Below, one piece after another: positions 34,024-42,619 of a DNA stretch of 64,000 nt. A program made the translations under genes and the position numbers. Numbering within the stretch: position 1 is the first letter of the stretch; the number at the start of each line of letters is the position of its first letter. Under the pieces are notes generated by a model, which saw nothing but the letters and a program-made list of their open reading frames with translations, was not told the DNA's origin and did not search any database. Location: the NCBI RefSeq assembly GCF_900142665.1, contig NZ_FRBR01000005.1, positions 1 through 64,000 on the forward strand, given 5' to 3'. This DNA comes from Roseovarius pacificus (GTDB taxonomy: Bacteria; Pseudomonadota; Alphaproteobacteria; Rhodobacterales; Rhodobacteraceae).

Positions 34024-34446
34024 ATGAGTGTCGACAAGACCAGGATCGCAGAACAGTTCATCGGCGCCATTCCCCATTCGCAGGCACTGGGAATGGAACT
34101 GACCGACATCGGGGACGGTACCGCCGAAATCTCCATGGCCTATGACGAACGCTTCATCGGCGATCCCGACACCGGGGTGATTCACGGCGGTGCGGTTTCG
34201 GCGCTGATGGATACCTGCTGCGGGGCGGCGGCCATGAGCCACCCGAGCAATCCCGGCGCGACCGCGACCATAGATTTGCGGATCGACTACATGCGCCCCG
34301 CCACCCCCGGCCAGCGCATCCGCGCCCATGCCGAATGCTATCACATCACCCGCACCGTCGCCTTCGTGCGTGCCCGCGCCATGGATGACGACGACGACCG
34401 CCCCGTCGCCACCGCCACCGGCACCTTTACCGTGGAGTCCAAGTGA
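34024..34446 (+). CDS. PaaI-family thioesterase (hotdog fold), first of two
   Basis: Protein of 140 residues. The catalytic helix region reads D-P-D-T-G-V-I-H-G-G-A-V-S-A-L-M-D (H-G-G plus a downstream acidic residue), and the end is A-T-A-T-G-T-F. It hydrolyses an acyl- or aryl-CoA thioester in the cytoplasm. The stop codon overlaps the next thioesterase start by one base (TGATG). Confidence 0.92.
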   Translation: MSVDKTRIAEQFIGAIPHSQALGMELTDIGDGTAEISMAYDERFIGDPDTGVIHGGAVSALMDTCCGAAAMSHPSNPGATATIDLRIDYMRPATPGQRIRAHAECYHITRTVAFVRARAMDDDDDRPVATATGTFTVESK

Positions 34447-34955
34447 TGGCGCGCCCCCGTCCCGAACCCGTTCAGGTGGTCAAGCAACGCCGCGACGCGG
34501 CGCTGAACGCGCTTGTCCACGGCGTGCCCTATATCCGGTTCCTCGGCATCGAATTCGATCGTCGCGGCGATGAGCTGACCTCGGTCATGCCTTTCGCCGA
34601 CAGGCTGATCGGCAATCCCATCCTGCCCGCCCTGCATGGCGGCGCGACGGCGGCGTTTCTCGAAGTCACGGCGATCATCGGCCTCAGCTGGTCGATGCTG
34701 TGGGACCAGATCGAAAGCGGTGCGCTCAATCCCGACGATCTGGCGCAGGGCAAGCTGCCCCGCCTGCCCAAGACCATCGACTTCACCGTGGATTACCTGC
34801 GCTCAGGCCTGCCGCGCGATGCCTATGCCCGTGCCCATGTGGCGCGTTCGGGGCGGCGCTATGCCAGCGTCCATGTCGAGGCCTGGCAGGACAACCGCGC
34901 GCGCCCCTTCGCGCAGGCGTCGGGCCATTTCCTGATGCCGCGCCGCGATGGCTGA
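34446..34955 (+). CDS. PaaI-family thioesterase, second of two
   Basis: Protein of 169 residues with the same hotdog layout: N-P-I-L-P-A-L-H-G-G-A-T-A-A-F-L-E, then I-D-F-T-V-D-Y-L-R-S-G. The helix motif and an extra N-terminal helix distinguish it from its neighbour, so the two could form a heteromer (inference). The ATG at 34446 is coupled to the upstream gene. The next gene overlaps by 8 bases. Confidence 0.9.
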   Translation: MARPRPEPVQVVKQRRDAALNALVHGVPYIRFLGIEFDRRGDELTSVMPFADRLIGNPILPALHGGATAAFLEVTAIIGLSWSMLWDQIESGALNPDDLAQGKLPRLPKTIDFTVDYLRSGLPRDAYARAHVARSGRRYASVHVEAWQDNRARPFAQASGHFLMPRRDG

Positions 34956-36285
34956 GGCAGCGGCGGGCGCGATCACCCATGCCCGCGTCCTGAAAATCGC
35001 CGTTCCGATCGTGCTGGCCAATATCACCGTTCCGATCCTCGGAGCGGTGGATACCGGCGTTGTCGGGCAACTCGGACAGGCCGCGCCCATCGGCGCCGTG
35101 GGCATCGGGGCGGTGATCCTGTCGGCGCTCTACTGGGTGTTCGGCTTCTTGCGCATGGGCACCACCGGCCTGACCAGTCAGGCCCACGGGGCCGGGCGGC
35201 AGGGCGAGGTGGCGGCGCTCCTGACGCGCGCCCTGATGATCGCGCTGGCCGGGGGGCTTCTGGTGATCGCTCTGCAACTCCCGCTGTTTTCCGGGGCGTT
35301 CCTGCTGACCCCCGCCAGCGCCGAAGTCGAAAGCCTTGCGCGCGACTACATGGCCATCCGGGTCTGGAGCGCCCCGGCCATCATCGCGCTCTATGGTATC
35401 ACGGGCTGGCTCATCGCGCTCGAGCGCACCCGCGCGGTGCTCCTCGTGCAATTGGGGATGAACAGCGTCAACATCGTGCTCGACCTGTGGTTCGTTCTCG
35501 GCCTCGGCTGGGGCGTCGAAGGCGTGGCGCTGGCCACCTTCGTGGCGGAATGGGGCGGGCTGGCGCTTGGGCTGTGGCTGTGCCGCGATGCCTTTGCCGT
35601 GCCCGCGTGGCGCGACTGGCCACGCGTTTTCGATGCGCCCGCGCTCAAACGCATGGCGCAGGTCAATGTCGATATCTTCCTGCGCTCGCTCATGTTGCAG
35701 GCGATTTTCGTCTCCTTCCTGATTCTGGGGGCGGATTTCGGGGATGTCACGCTGGCGGCCAATCAGGTGCTCCTGCAATTCCTGCAAATCACCTCTTACG
35801 CGCTGGATGGCTTCGCCTTCGCCGCCGAGGTGCTGGTCGGCTACGCCATGGGCCGCCATGCGCCGGGCCAGCTGCGCCGCGCGGCGCTGGTCAGCAGCCA
35901 ATGGGGCCTGATCAGCGTGATCGCCCTTGCCTTCGGTTTCGCCACGCTCGGGCCGTGGATCATAGACACCATGGCCAGGGTGCCCGCCGTACAGGCCGCC
36001 GCGCGCAGCTACCTGCCATGGCTGGTGGCCGCGCCGATCCTCGGGCTCGGCTCCTACATGCTCGACGGGGTGTTCATCGGCGCGACCCGCACCCGCGACA
36101 TGCGCAACATGATGGCGCTCAGCCTTGCGGTATATGCCGCCGCCGTGGCCCTGCTGGTGCCGGCCTTTGGCAATCACGGTCTCTGGCTGGCCCTGCTCAT
36201 CAGCTTTGTCGCCCGCGCCGCCACGCTGGCCGCGCGCTACCCGGCACTTGAGCGCGCGGTACGCCTTCCTTCGCAGAGTGCATGA
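34948..36285 (+). CDS. MATE-family efflux transporter (DinF-like)
   Basis: Membrane protein of 445 residues with twelve predicted helices in two repeats: P-I-V-L-A-N-I-T-V-P-I-L-G-A-V-D-T near the N-terminus and L-D-G-F-A-F-A-A-E-V-L-V-G in the second half, typical of the DinF branch. It exports organic compounds using a Na+ or H+ gradient. It is translationally coupled to two thioesterases, so it may export an acid released by them (inference). Confidence 0.92.
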   Translation: MAEAAAGAITHARVLKIAVPIVLANITVPILGAVDTGVVGQLGQAAPIGAVGIGAVILSALYWVFGFLRMGTTGLTSQAHGAGRQGEVAALLTRALMIALAGGLLVIALQLPLFSGAFLLTPASAEVESLARDYMAIRVWSAPAIIALYGITGWLIALERTRAVLLVQLGMNSVNIVLDLWFVLGLGWGVEGVALATFVAEWGGLALGLWLCRDAFAVPAWRDWPRVFDAPALKRMAQVNVDIFLRSLMLQAIFVSFLILGADFGDVTLAANQVLLQFLQITSYALDGFAFAAEVLVGYAMGRHAPGQLRRAALVSSQWGLISVIALAFGFATLGPWIIDTMARVPAVQAAARSYLPWLVAAPILGLGSYMLDGVFIGATRTRDMRNMMALSLAVYAAAVALLVPAFGNHGLWLALLISFVARAATLAARYPALERAVRLPSQSA

Positions 36286-36316
36286 TGTGCCGCGCAGGCG
36301 CCTCTTTTGACCAGGC

Positions 36317-37972
36317 TCAGTCCTTGGTGCGCAGGCGCGAATGCTGCACCAGCCAGATCACCAGCAGAGGCACCCCGACGGTGATCGCCGTGACCACGAT
36401 CAGCAGAATGCCCAGTTGCGAATAATCCGCCGGAATCGACACCGCCCCGGTTGCAGGGTCGGTGACCTCGCGGGTGACGATGAAGATCTGGTTCAGGTAT
36501 TTGGTTGTCAGGCTCGACGCCGACAGCGCCAGGTTGGTGAACGAGGCCATGACCGCGAAAAACGTCGCCTTCAGGCTTTCCGGCGCATTGCGCGCGATCC
36601 AGGCCAGCATCGGGATCATCGCCACCTGCCCAAGCGGCGATTCCACCGCCGTATCCAGAATGGCGATGAATCGCGCGTCCACCACGTCGCCGGTCAGCGG
36701 GGCGGTGACATTCTGAATCCCGTAGTACAGCCCGATATTGGGCAGGGTCATGACTCCCCCCGCGATAGCCAGCATCGCCACGATCCACACGATCGGGCGG
36801 CTGGCCATCATCGGGCGCAGCACCACCATCCCCACCAGCGTCAGAACCGAGGTGATCAGTGACAGCACCGACAGGAATTGCTGGTCGAACCCCAGCACGT
36901 CGATATTGAACCATATGATCCCGTCGCCGGGCCGGGGCACCGCGCGGAACATGAAGATGATCGTCGCCGTCCCGATCAGAGCGCGCGCCTGTGCGGGCGT
37001 CAGCACCGCGATCAACTGGCGCATCAGCAGCAGGACGATAGCCATAGACCCGGCAAAGACGATCTCCTGCCCATAGGGCACCTGTCCCAGCCCCACGGCC
37101 ATCGTCAGCGCCACGAAGGCCCCGCCGCCGATGAAATACCACGGGTTGGGTTTCGTGTCCTCGTCGGGGCGCTCGAACAGGGCGTCGGTCTCGGCTTCGC
37201 TCAGCCCCTTGCGCAGCATGTCGTGCCGGGCGCGGTATTTCTGGACACCGGCCAGAACCACGCCGCTGACCGACACCAGGGGGATCGACAGCGCCAGCAG
37301 ATAGATCGTCGCATAGGTCTCGGCCTTGGCGCTCGCGTCCATCGCCTCGATGCCGCGGAACATCCAGATATTCATCGCCGCCACCGCCACCGTGCCGGAG
37401 ATCAGGGCAAACCGGCCCAGCGTCTGCATGGTGACATGCAGGGCGCGCGATTGCTCTTCGGGGAGCGGCTCGCCCGCCGCGTCCACCCGCGGCACCGCCT
37501 CGACCGACATCGCATCGGCCACCGCATCCTGAATGACCAGCCCGCAAGGGCTCAGCAGGAACGAGGTGATGTACCACGCGCTGACCGGCATGATGGCTTC
37601 CATCATCGCGGTCTGCGTGATCACCAGGTACATGATGATCATGCTCAGCCCGATCAGCCCCGCGCCCAGATAGACCAGCAGCCATTTCCAGCGCCACATG
37701 ATGTCCACCAGATGCCCCAGCGGCATTTTCAGCGCCCAGGGCAGCCCGGCCCAGAACGCCAGACCGGCCAGATAGGCCGCCGACAGATCCAGATATTCCT
37801 TGACGAAGAACGTGCCGACGATCCCGGTCAGCCCGGAAAACCCTGCGGCGAAATAGACCATCAGCGGTGGCAGGAAGGTCCAGCGCATCTGCCGCGCCAG
37901 ATCGAACACCACCGCGTCGATCCAGCCCCTTATGCCGCGCGGCCTGCGCGCACTTGCCCCGCTGCCTGTCAT
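36317..37972 (-). CDS. BT1/MFS-like membrane transporter
   Basis: Protein of 551 residues with about twelve helices and a soluble loop near 175-200 and 260-285. The segment S-P-C-G-L-V-I-Q-D-A-V-A-D-A-M-S-V-E resembles the A-D-A-x-V-x-E block of folate-biopterin (BT1) transporters, and the start W-A-G-L-P-W-A-L-K-M-P-L-G fits MFS-type folds. The substrate is not known. No co-transcribed gene is evident. Confidence 0.8.
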   Translation of the reverse strand: MTGSGASARRPRGIRGWIDAVVFDLARQMRWTFLPPLMVYFAAGFSGLTGIVGTFFVKEYLDLSAAYLAGLAFWAGLPWALKMPLGHLVDIMWRWKWLLVYLGAGLIGLSMIIMYLVITQTAMMEAIMPVSAWYITSFLLSPCGLVIQDAVADAMSVEAVPRVDAAGEPLPEEQSRALHVTMQTLGRFALISGTVAVAAMNIWMFRGIEAMDASAKAETYATIYLLALSIPLVSVSGVVLAGVQKYRARHDMLRKGLSEAETDALFERPDEDTKPNPWYFIGGGAFVALTMAVGLGQVPYGQEIVFAGSMAIVLLLMRQLIAVLTPAQARALIGTATIIFMFRAVPRPGDGIIWFNIDVLGFDQQFLSVLSLITSVLTLVGMVVLRPMMASRPIVWIVAMLAIAGGVMTLPNIGLYYGIQNVTAPLTGDVVDARFIAILDTAVESPLGQVAMIPMLAWIARNAPESLKATFFAVMASFTNLALSASSLTTKYLNQIFIVTREVTDPATGAVSIPADYSQLGILLIVVTAITVGVPLLVIWLVQHSRLRTKD

Positions 37973-38279
37973 CCGCCCTCCGGTGTCGTCATGCGTTTGG
38001 GGATTTAGTCATCCAAATCCGAAACGCGCAATATCCGGGCACTCGTTTCCCGGATCGCCTGCGATCCGGTTCGCGCCCGACCCCGCCCCCCAGGGCGGGC
38101 GCGAATTGCTCCACCGTTTCAAAGAAATCCGGCGTTGCAGCTTTGAAACGACCGCGGTGCGGATGTCACTGCGCCCACCCTCGGGATCGGGCGCGACCCT
38201 GCCGTTGTTCCCCCCATTGGACATTGGAGCGAGCATCACTCCCACGGCATAAGGCCCGTTCCTGTCGCCTGAAAAGCCG
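37973..38279. other. Intergenic region of 307 bases with three consecutive dyads
   Basis: No gene is supported. Three inverted repeats follow each other: CGGATCGC/GCGATCCG (38051-38068, 8 bp, 2-base loop), TTCGCGCCCG/CGGGCGCGAA (38070-38105, 10 bp) and CGTTTCAAAG/CTTTGAAACG (38115-38150, 10 bp). It lies between the arsC 3' end and the MFS gene 5' end on the same strand. Confidence 0.65.
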
Positions 38280-38621
38280 TCACAGGATGTCCAGCACCCG
38301 CTCGGGCGGCCGCCCGATCACCGCGCGGCCACGGGCAAAGACGATGGGCCGTTCGATCAGCTTCGGATTGGCGGCCATCGCCTCGATCAGCACCTCGTCG
38401 TCATCGGTTTTCGACAGGCCCAGGTCCCTGAACACCGCCTCGCCGGTGCGCATCATCTCGATCGTGCGCAGCCCCAGCGTGTCGCGCGTTGCCCGCAAGG
38501 CATCGGCATCCGGCGCATCGTCCAGATAGCGGCGCACCGTCACCTCTTCGCCGCGCTCTTCCAGCAGGGCCAGCGCCTGCCGGGACTTGCTGCATCTCGG
38601 ATTGTGCCAGATCGTGATCAT
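38280..38621 (-). CDS. arsC: ArsC-family glutaredoxin-dependent reductase
   Basis: Protein of 113 residues with the H-x3-C-x3-R signature (H-N-P-R-C-S-K-S-R, Cys10) of plasmid-type arsenate reductases. The later [15 protein letters not shown] closes the oxyanion site. It would reduce arsenate with glutathione and glutaredoxin, though no ars genes are close. The ATG at 38621 overlaps the pyrD stop by four bases (ATGA), so it is coupled to pyrD. Confidence 0.9.
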   Translation of the reverse strand: MITIWHNPRCSKSRQALALLEERGEEVTVRRYLDDAPDADALRATRDTLGLRTIEMMRTGEAVFRDLGLSKTDDDEVLIEAMAANPKLIERPIVFARGRAVIGRPPERVLDIL

Positions 38622-39676
38622 ATCCACGCGTCCCGTCCCGTGCCGACCGCATCGGCCACATTTGCAAACCCGTCACGCTCCAGCAGGCCGTCCAGCCCCC
38701 GCGCGATGCGTTCGACCAGCGAAAGCCCCTCATAGACCAGCGCCGAATACAATTGCACCGCACTGGCCCCGGCGCGGATCTTTTCATAGGCCTGCTCGGG
38801 GCTGGCCACGCCGCCCACGCCGATCAGCGGCATCTCCCCCGCCGTCAACTGCGACAGCCGCGCCAATACGCGCGTCGATTTCCCGAACAGCGGCGCGCCC
38901 GACAGCCCGCCCTTTTCCTGCGCGTGCGGCCCGTGCAGCCCGTCACGGTCCAGCGTGGTGTTGGTGGCGATGATGCCCGACAGGCCCGAGGCCCGCGCCA
39001 CATCCGCGATTTCCGACAATTCGCCGTCGCTCAGGTCCGGCGCGATCTTCAGGAATACCGGGATCGGACGGGGCAGCCCGCCGCGCGCCTCCATCACCCC
39101 GCGCAACAGTTGCGCCAGCGCCTCGGCGCCTTGCAGGTCGCGCAGCTTTTCGGTGTTGGGGCTGGACACGTTGACCGTCGCGAAATCCAGATGCCGCCCG
39201 CAATGGGCCAGCACGCGGGCGAAATCCTCGGCCCGGTCGGCGCTGTCCTTGTTCGCCCCGAGGTTCAGCCCGATCACCGCGTTGCGCGGGCGATTGGCCA
39301 GCCGCTGTGCCACGGTCTCCATGCCCTCATTGTTGAACCCGAACCGGTTGATCACCGCCCGGTCCTCGGCCAGCCGGAACAGGCGCGGACGTGGATTGCC
39401 GGGCTGCGGGCGCGGCGTGACGGCCCCGACCTCGATAAATCCGAATCCGGCGCGCGACAGCGGGCTCAGCGCCTGCGCGTTCTTGTCGAACCCGGCGGCC
39501 AGCCCCACGGGGTTGGCCATGCTCAGCCCCGCCACCGTGCAGCGCAGCCGCTCCGAGGTGACAAGGCCGGGCAGGGGCGTCAGCCCCGCGCGCAACGCCA
39601 TCAACGCCGCCTTGTGGGCGGTCTCGGGCTCCAGCCGATGCAGGGCCGTCAGCCCCAGCCGCTCCAGCGCGGTCAC
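38618..39676 (-). CDS. pyrD: Dihydroorotate dehydrogenase (quinone), class 2
   Basis: Protein of 352 residues, the membrane-associated class-2 enzyme of pyrimidine synthesis that passes electrons to quinone via FMN. Motifs: [11 protein letters not shown], the catalytic base Ser in N-V-S-S-P-N-T, and G-V-G-G-V and [10 protein letters not shown] for phosphate. The start is GTG at 39676, whose GTGA overlaps the DUF952 stop. Starts further upstream would run through DUF952. Confidence 0.95.
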   Translation of the reverse strand: MTALERLGLTALHRLEPETAHKAALMALRAGLTPLPGLVTSERLRCTVAGLSMANPVGLAAGFDKNAQALSPLSRAGFGFIEVGAVTPRPQPGNPRPRLFRLAEDRAVINRFGFNNEGMETVAQRLANRPRNAVIGLNLGANKDSADRAEDFARVLAHCGRHLDFATVNVSSPNTEKLRDLQGAEALAQLLRGVMEARGGLPRPIPVFLKIAPDLSDGELSEIADVARASGLSGIIATNTTLDRDGLHGPHAQEKGGLSGAPLFGKSTRVLARLSQLTAGEMPLIGVGGVASPEQAYEKIRAGASAVQLYSALVYEGLSLVERIARGLDGLLERDGFANVADAVGTGRDAWI

Positions 39677-40011
39677 GACAGCCCCGCCGGGAACCGATGC
39701 GCACCGTTGTCCAGCGGCAGCGGTTGCGCCCAATGCACGTCCTCCAGCTGCAACTCGCGATAAAGATGCGGAAACAGCGCGCCACCGCGCGAGGGCTCCC
39801 ATTTCAGCGCATCGCCCAGCCTGTCGGTCTCGACCGCCAGCAGCATCAGCCCGTCCTCGCCCGCGAAATGTTTGGCCGCCGTTTCCGGGGCCTGTTCGGC
39901 GGTCGAAAAATGGATATAGCCATCGCTCAGATCGACCGGCGCGCCGGTGCTGGTGCCCGCCTCGCGCAGCGCCTGCCATTCATCGGCACGGAATATCTTG
40001 TAGATCAGCAT
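39673..40011 (-). CDS. DUF952 protein
   Basis: Protein of 112 residues. Family marks: [10 protein letters not shown] at the start, [10 protein letters not shown] in the middle and F-P-H-L-Y at the end. DUF952 has unknown function, with a fold close to glutathione S-transferase C-terminal or ADP-ribosyl-like folds by some proposals. Its stop overlaps the GTG of pyrD by four bases. Confidence 0.88.
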   Translation of the reverse strand: MLIYKIFRADEWQALREAGTSTGAPVDLSDGYIHFSTAEQAPETAAKHFAGEDGLMLLAVETDRLGDALKWEPSRGGALFPHLYRELQLEDVHWAQPLPLDNGAHRFPAGLS

Positions 40012-40214
40012 GGGCAGGTGATGCCCTGCCGCCGCGGATCGGTCAAGCGTCAAACCGCCCCTGCGGGGGCGGGGGGGCGGAAACGCCCGGAATAAAGGCG
40101 CGCTTTGCCCGCCGTCGGGCATCACCCATCCTTCCAACCACAGCTTTCCGCCTTTGCATCCGCCGCCAAACGGGGCATGGTCGCGCCTGTCACGAACCAG
40201 AGCCAGACCCGCCG

Positions 40215-41414
40215 ATGACCACCGTCAAGGATCAGTACGAAGCCTACCCTTACCCCGAACGCGACCCTGCGGACGAGGCCAGACGCCTGATCACCGGCTC
40301 GCCCTCGCACCCGCTGGAAATCGACCATTTCCTGTTTCAGGGGCAACGCGACTGGTCGCGCCCCCTGCGTGTTCTGGTGGCGGGCGGGGGCACGGGGGAC
40401 GGGCTGATCCAACTGGCCACTCTGATGAAACAGGCCCGCCGCCCGGCGCAGATCACCTATGTCGACCTGTCCACCGCCTCGCGCAAAGTGGCCGAGGCCC
40501 GCGCCCGTGCGCGCAACCTCGACAATATCACCTTCATCACCGGCAGCCTGCTGGACGCGCCCGATCTGGGGCAGTTCGATTACATCGACTGCTGCGGCGT
40601 GCTGCATCACCTCCCCGATCCGGCGGCGGGGTTTTCGGCCCTGCGCGCCGCGCTCGCACCGGGGGGCGGCATGGGTTTCATGGTCTACGCCCCCTATGGC
40701 CGATCCGGCGTCTACCCGTTGCAGGCGGCGTTCGGCGCGCTCTATGACGGACTGCCACCCAAGGACCGGCTGGCGCAGGCGCGCAAGCTGATCGAACACC
40801 TGCCCCAGGGCCACCCGTTCCGCACCAATCCCAATCTCGGCGACCACAAGGACAGCGATGCAGGGTTTTACGACCTGCTCCTGCACAGCCAGGACCGCGC
40901 CTTCAGCGTCACCGAACTGGCCGACACGATGCAGACCACCGGCTGGGCGCTGTCGGGCTTCACCATGCCCGCGCTCTACGACCTGTCGCGCCTGACCGAC
41001 CGGCCCGGCCACCTGAGCGATATTCAGGCCATGGCCGTGGCCGAACAACTGAACGGCACGATCAAGACCCATGTGGGCTATGCGGTGGCGGCGGATCAGC
41101 CCCGCAGCCCCGCCACAGGCCGCAACCGTGCCCTCATCCCGCATCTCAAGGGGGTGGACCCGCGCGCCCTGGCACAGGCCGTGGCGCAGGGCCAGCAGCC
41201 GAAAATGAGCTTCGCCACCACCACCGTGCGCCTTGCCCTGCCCAAACAGGCCGCTCCTCTGATCGCCGCCATCAACGGTCAGCGCAGCCTGAGCGAGATC
41301 GCCCGGCACACCGGCACCGACCCCATCGGCATGGGCGCGCTCTGGTCCAGGATCGAACAGGCCACAGCGCCCTGGGGGCTGCTGCTCTATTCCTCGATCC
41401 TCAAGGCCGGGTAG
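40215..41414 (+). CDS. SAM-dependent methyltransferase with regulatory C-terminal domain
   Basis: Protein of 399 residues. The N-terminal Q-Y-E-A-Y-P-Y-P-E-R is typical of a roseobacter methyltransferase family. The SAM motif is V-A-G-G-G-T-G-D-G (about 57-65), with V-D-L-S in the acidic loop and C-C-G-V-L-H-H-L-P-D as motif post I. The C-terminal 150 residues form a separate helical domain ending in I-G-M-G-A-L-W. The substrate is unknown. The ribosome site is weak. Confidence 0.88.
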   Translation: MTTVKDQYEAYPYPERDPADEARRLITGSPSHPLEIDHFLFQGQRDWSRPLRVLVAGGGTGDGLIQLATLMKQARRPAQITYVDLSTASRKVAEARARARNLDNITFITGSLLDAPDLGQFDYIDCCGVLHHLPDPAAGFSALRAALAPGGGMGFMVYAPYGRSGVYPLQAAFGALYDGLPPKDRLAQARKLIEHLPQGHPFRTNPNLGDHKDSDAGFYDLLLHSQDRAFSVTELADTMQTTGWALSGFTMPALYDLSRLTDRPGHLSDIQAMAVAEQLNGTIKTHVGYAVAADQPRSPATGRNRALIPHLKGVDPRALAQAVAQGQQPKMSFATTTVRLALPKQAAPLIAAINGQRSLSEIARHTGTDPIGMGALWSRIEQATAPWGLLLYSSILKAG

Positions 41415-41537
41415 GGGGCATGCGCGGGCCCCGCGTCATTCGCCAGCCCGTTGGCGGTTAATGCCGCTTTCGCGGTTGGCATTCCCGCTCTCCCGCGTCA
41501 GGGTGGCGCCACGTCAGATCAGCCGGAGGCCCGCCCC

Positions 41538-42539
41538 ATGCAATCCCGTCCCATCCGCGTCGCCCTCAACGGGTTCGGCCGCATCGGCCGGACACTCCTG
41601 CGTATCCTGTTGCGCGACGCACCGGATATCGAACTGGTCCTGATCAACGAGATCGAGCCGCTCGCGACCTGCGCCTACCTCTTCCAGTACGACAGCGTCT
41701 TTGGCCCCTGGCCCGGCACTGTCACGGCACAGGACGGTGCGCTGAATGTCGATGGCCGCGCGATCCCCTTCCACTCGGAATACGACCTGCGCAAGCTGGA
41801 CCTGTCGGGCGTGGACGTGGTGCTGGAATGCACCGGCATGGGCGGTGCGCGCGCCATGGCCGAACGCGGGCTCGAGGCGGGTGCCGCCGCCGTGCTGGTC
41901 TCGGGGCCCTCCGCCGAGGCCGACATCACGCTGGTGCTCGGCGCGAACGAGGACGATCTGGAGGACGAGCGCATCATCTCCAACGCCTCCTGCACCACCA
42001 ACGCGCTCGCGCCTCTGGTGCGCCTGCTGGACGATGCGTTCGGCGTGATCAGCGGCCAGATGACCACCGTGCATTGCTATACCGGCAGTCAGCCGACCGT
42101 GGACAAACCCCGCGGCGCCCCCGAACGCAGCCGCGCCGCGGCGCTCTCGATGGTGCCCACCACCACCAGCGCGCAACACCAGACGGGCCTTGTCCTGCCG
42201 CACATGAAAGGCCGGATCGAGGCCCGCGCGATCCGCGTGCCCACCGCCAGCGTGTCCTGTATCGACCTGACGGTGCAAACCCGTGAGAACGTCAGCGAAG
42301 ACGCGGTCAACGCCGTGCTCAGGGCCGCCGCCGACCGCTCGCCCGTCTTCGGCTGGACCGATCAGCCGCTGGTCAGTTCCGACCTGCGCGGGCGGTCCGA
42401 GTCGGTGATCCTCAGCGGCCCGGAAACCTCCGTATCCACTGGCGGGCTGCTGCGGGTGTTCGGCTGGTACGACAACGAATGGGGCTTTTCCTGCCGCATG
42501 CTCGACATGACCCGCCTGATCGGCGCACGCTCAGGCTAG
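41538..42539 (+). CDS. Glyceraldehyde-3-phosphate / erythrose-4-phosphate dehydrogenase family enzyme
   Basis: Protein of 333 residues. It has the NAD motif N-G-F-G-R-I-G-R, the catalytic cysteine in S-N-A-S-C-T-T-N, the histidine in T-T-V-H-C-Y-T, and the end W-Y-D-N-E-W-G-F-S. The substrate loop differs from ordinary GAPDH: P-T-T-T-S-A-Q-H-Q where GAPDH usually has T-S-T-G-A-A, and I-E-A-R-A-I-R-V-P-T, which resembles E4P dehydrogenase. It oxidises an aldose phosphate. Which one is uncertain. Good ribosome site GGAGG. Confidence 0.88.
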   Translation: MQSRPIRVALNGFGRIGRTLLRILLRDAPDIELVLINEIEPLATCAYLFQYDSVFGPWPGTVTAQDGALNVDGRAIPFHSEYDLRKLDLSGVDVVLECTGMGGARAMAERGLEAGAAAVLVSGPSAEADITLVLGANEDDLEDERIISNASCTTNALAPLVRLLDDAFGVISGQMTTVHCYTGSQPTVDKPRGAPERSRAAALSMVPTTTSAQHQTGLVLPHMKGRIEARAIRVPTASVSCIDLTVQTRENVSEDAVNAVLRAAADRSPVFGWTDQPLVSSDLRGRSESVILSGPETSVSTGGLLRVFGWYDNEWGFSCRMLDMTRLIGARSG

Positions 42540-42565
42540 AAAAACGATTTCTTCAAAAGAAATCG
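42540..42565 (-). terminator. Terminator of the leftward helical-repeat gene
   Basis: CGATTTCTT (42545-42553) pairs with AAGAAATCG (42557-42565). On the minus strand five T residues follow (42540-42544). It lies 54 bases after the stop of the leftward gene. Confidence 0.85.
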
Positions 42566-42567
42566 GC

Positions 42568-42590
42568 CCGGAACCTTTTCAAGGTTCCGG
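42568..42590. repeat. Strong 10-bp hairpin beside the terminator
   Basis: CCGGAACCTT (42568-42577) pairs perfectly with AAGGTTCCGG (42581-42590) around a 3-base loop. No T-run follows on either strand. Together with the adjacent terminator it separates two convergent genes. Confidence 0.75.
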
Positions 42591-42619
42591 GGCAGGGCGG
42601 GAGATCGGGGGGGAATGTC

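Noticed and set aside
38009-38245. A 78-residue minus-strand frame in the 307-base gap
   Set aside because: The region is dominated by inverted repeats and the product matches nothing. No ribosome site at its start.
38955-40214. Extension of the methyltransferase to 819 residues
   Set aside because: The first 420 residues lie antisense to pyrD and DUF952 and show no domain. The family start Q-Y-E-A-Y-P-Y-P is at 40215.
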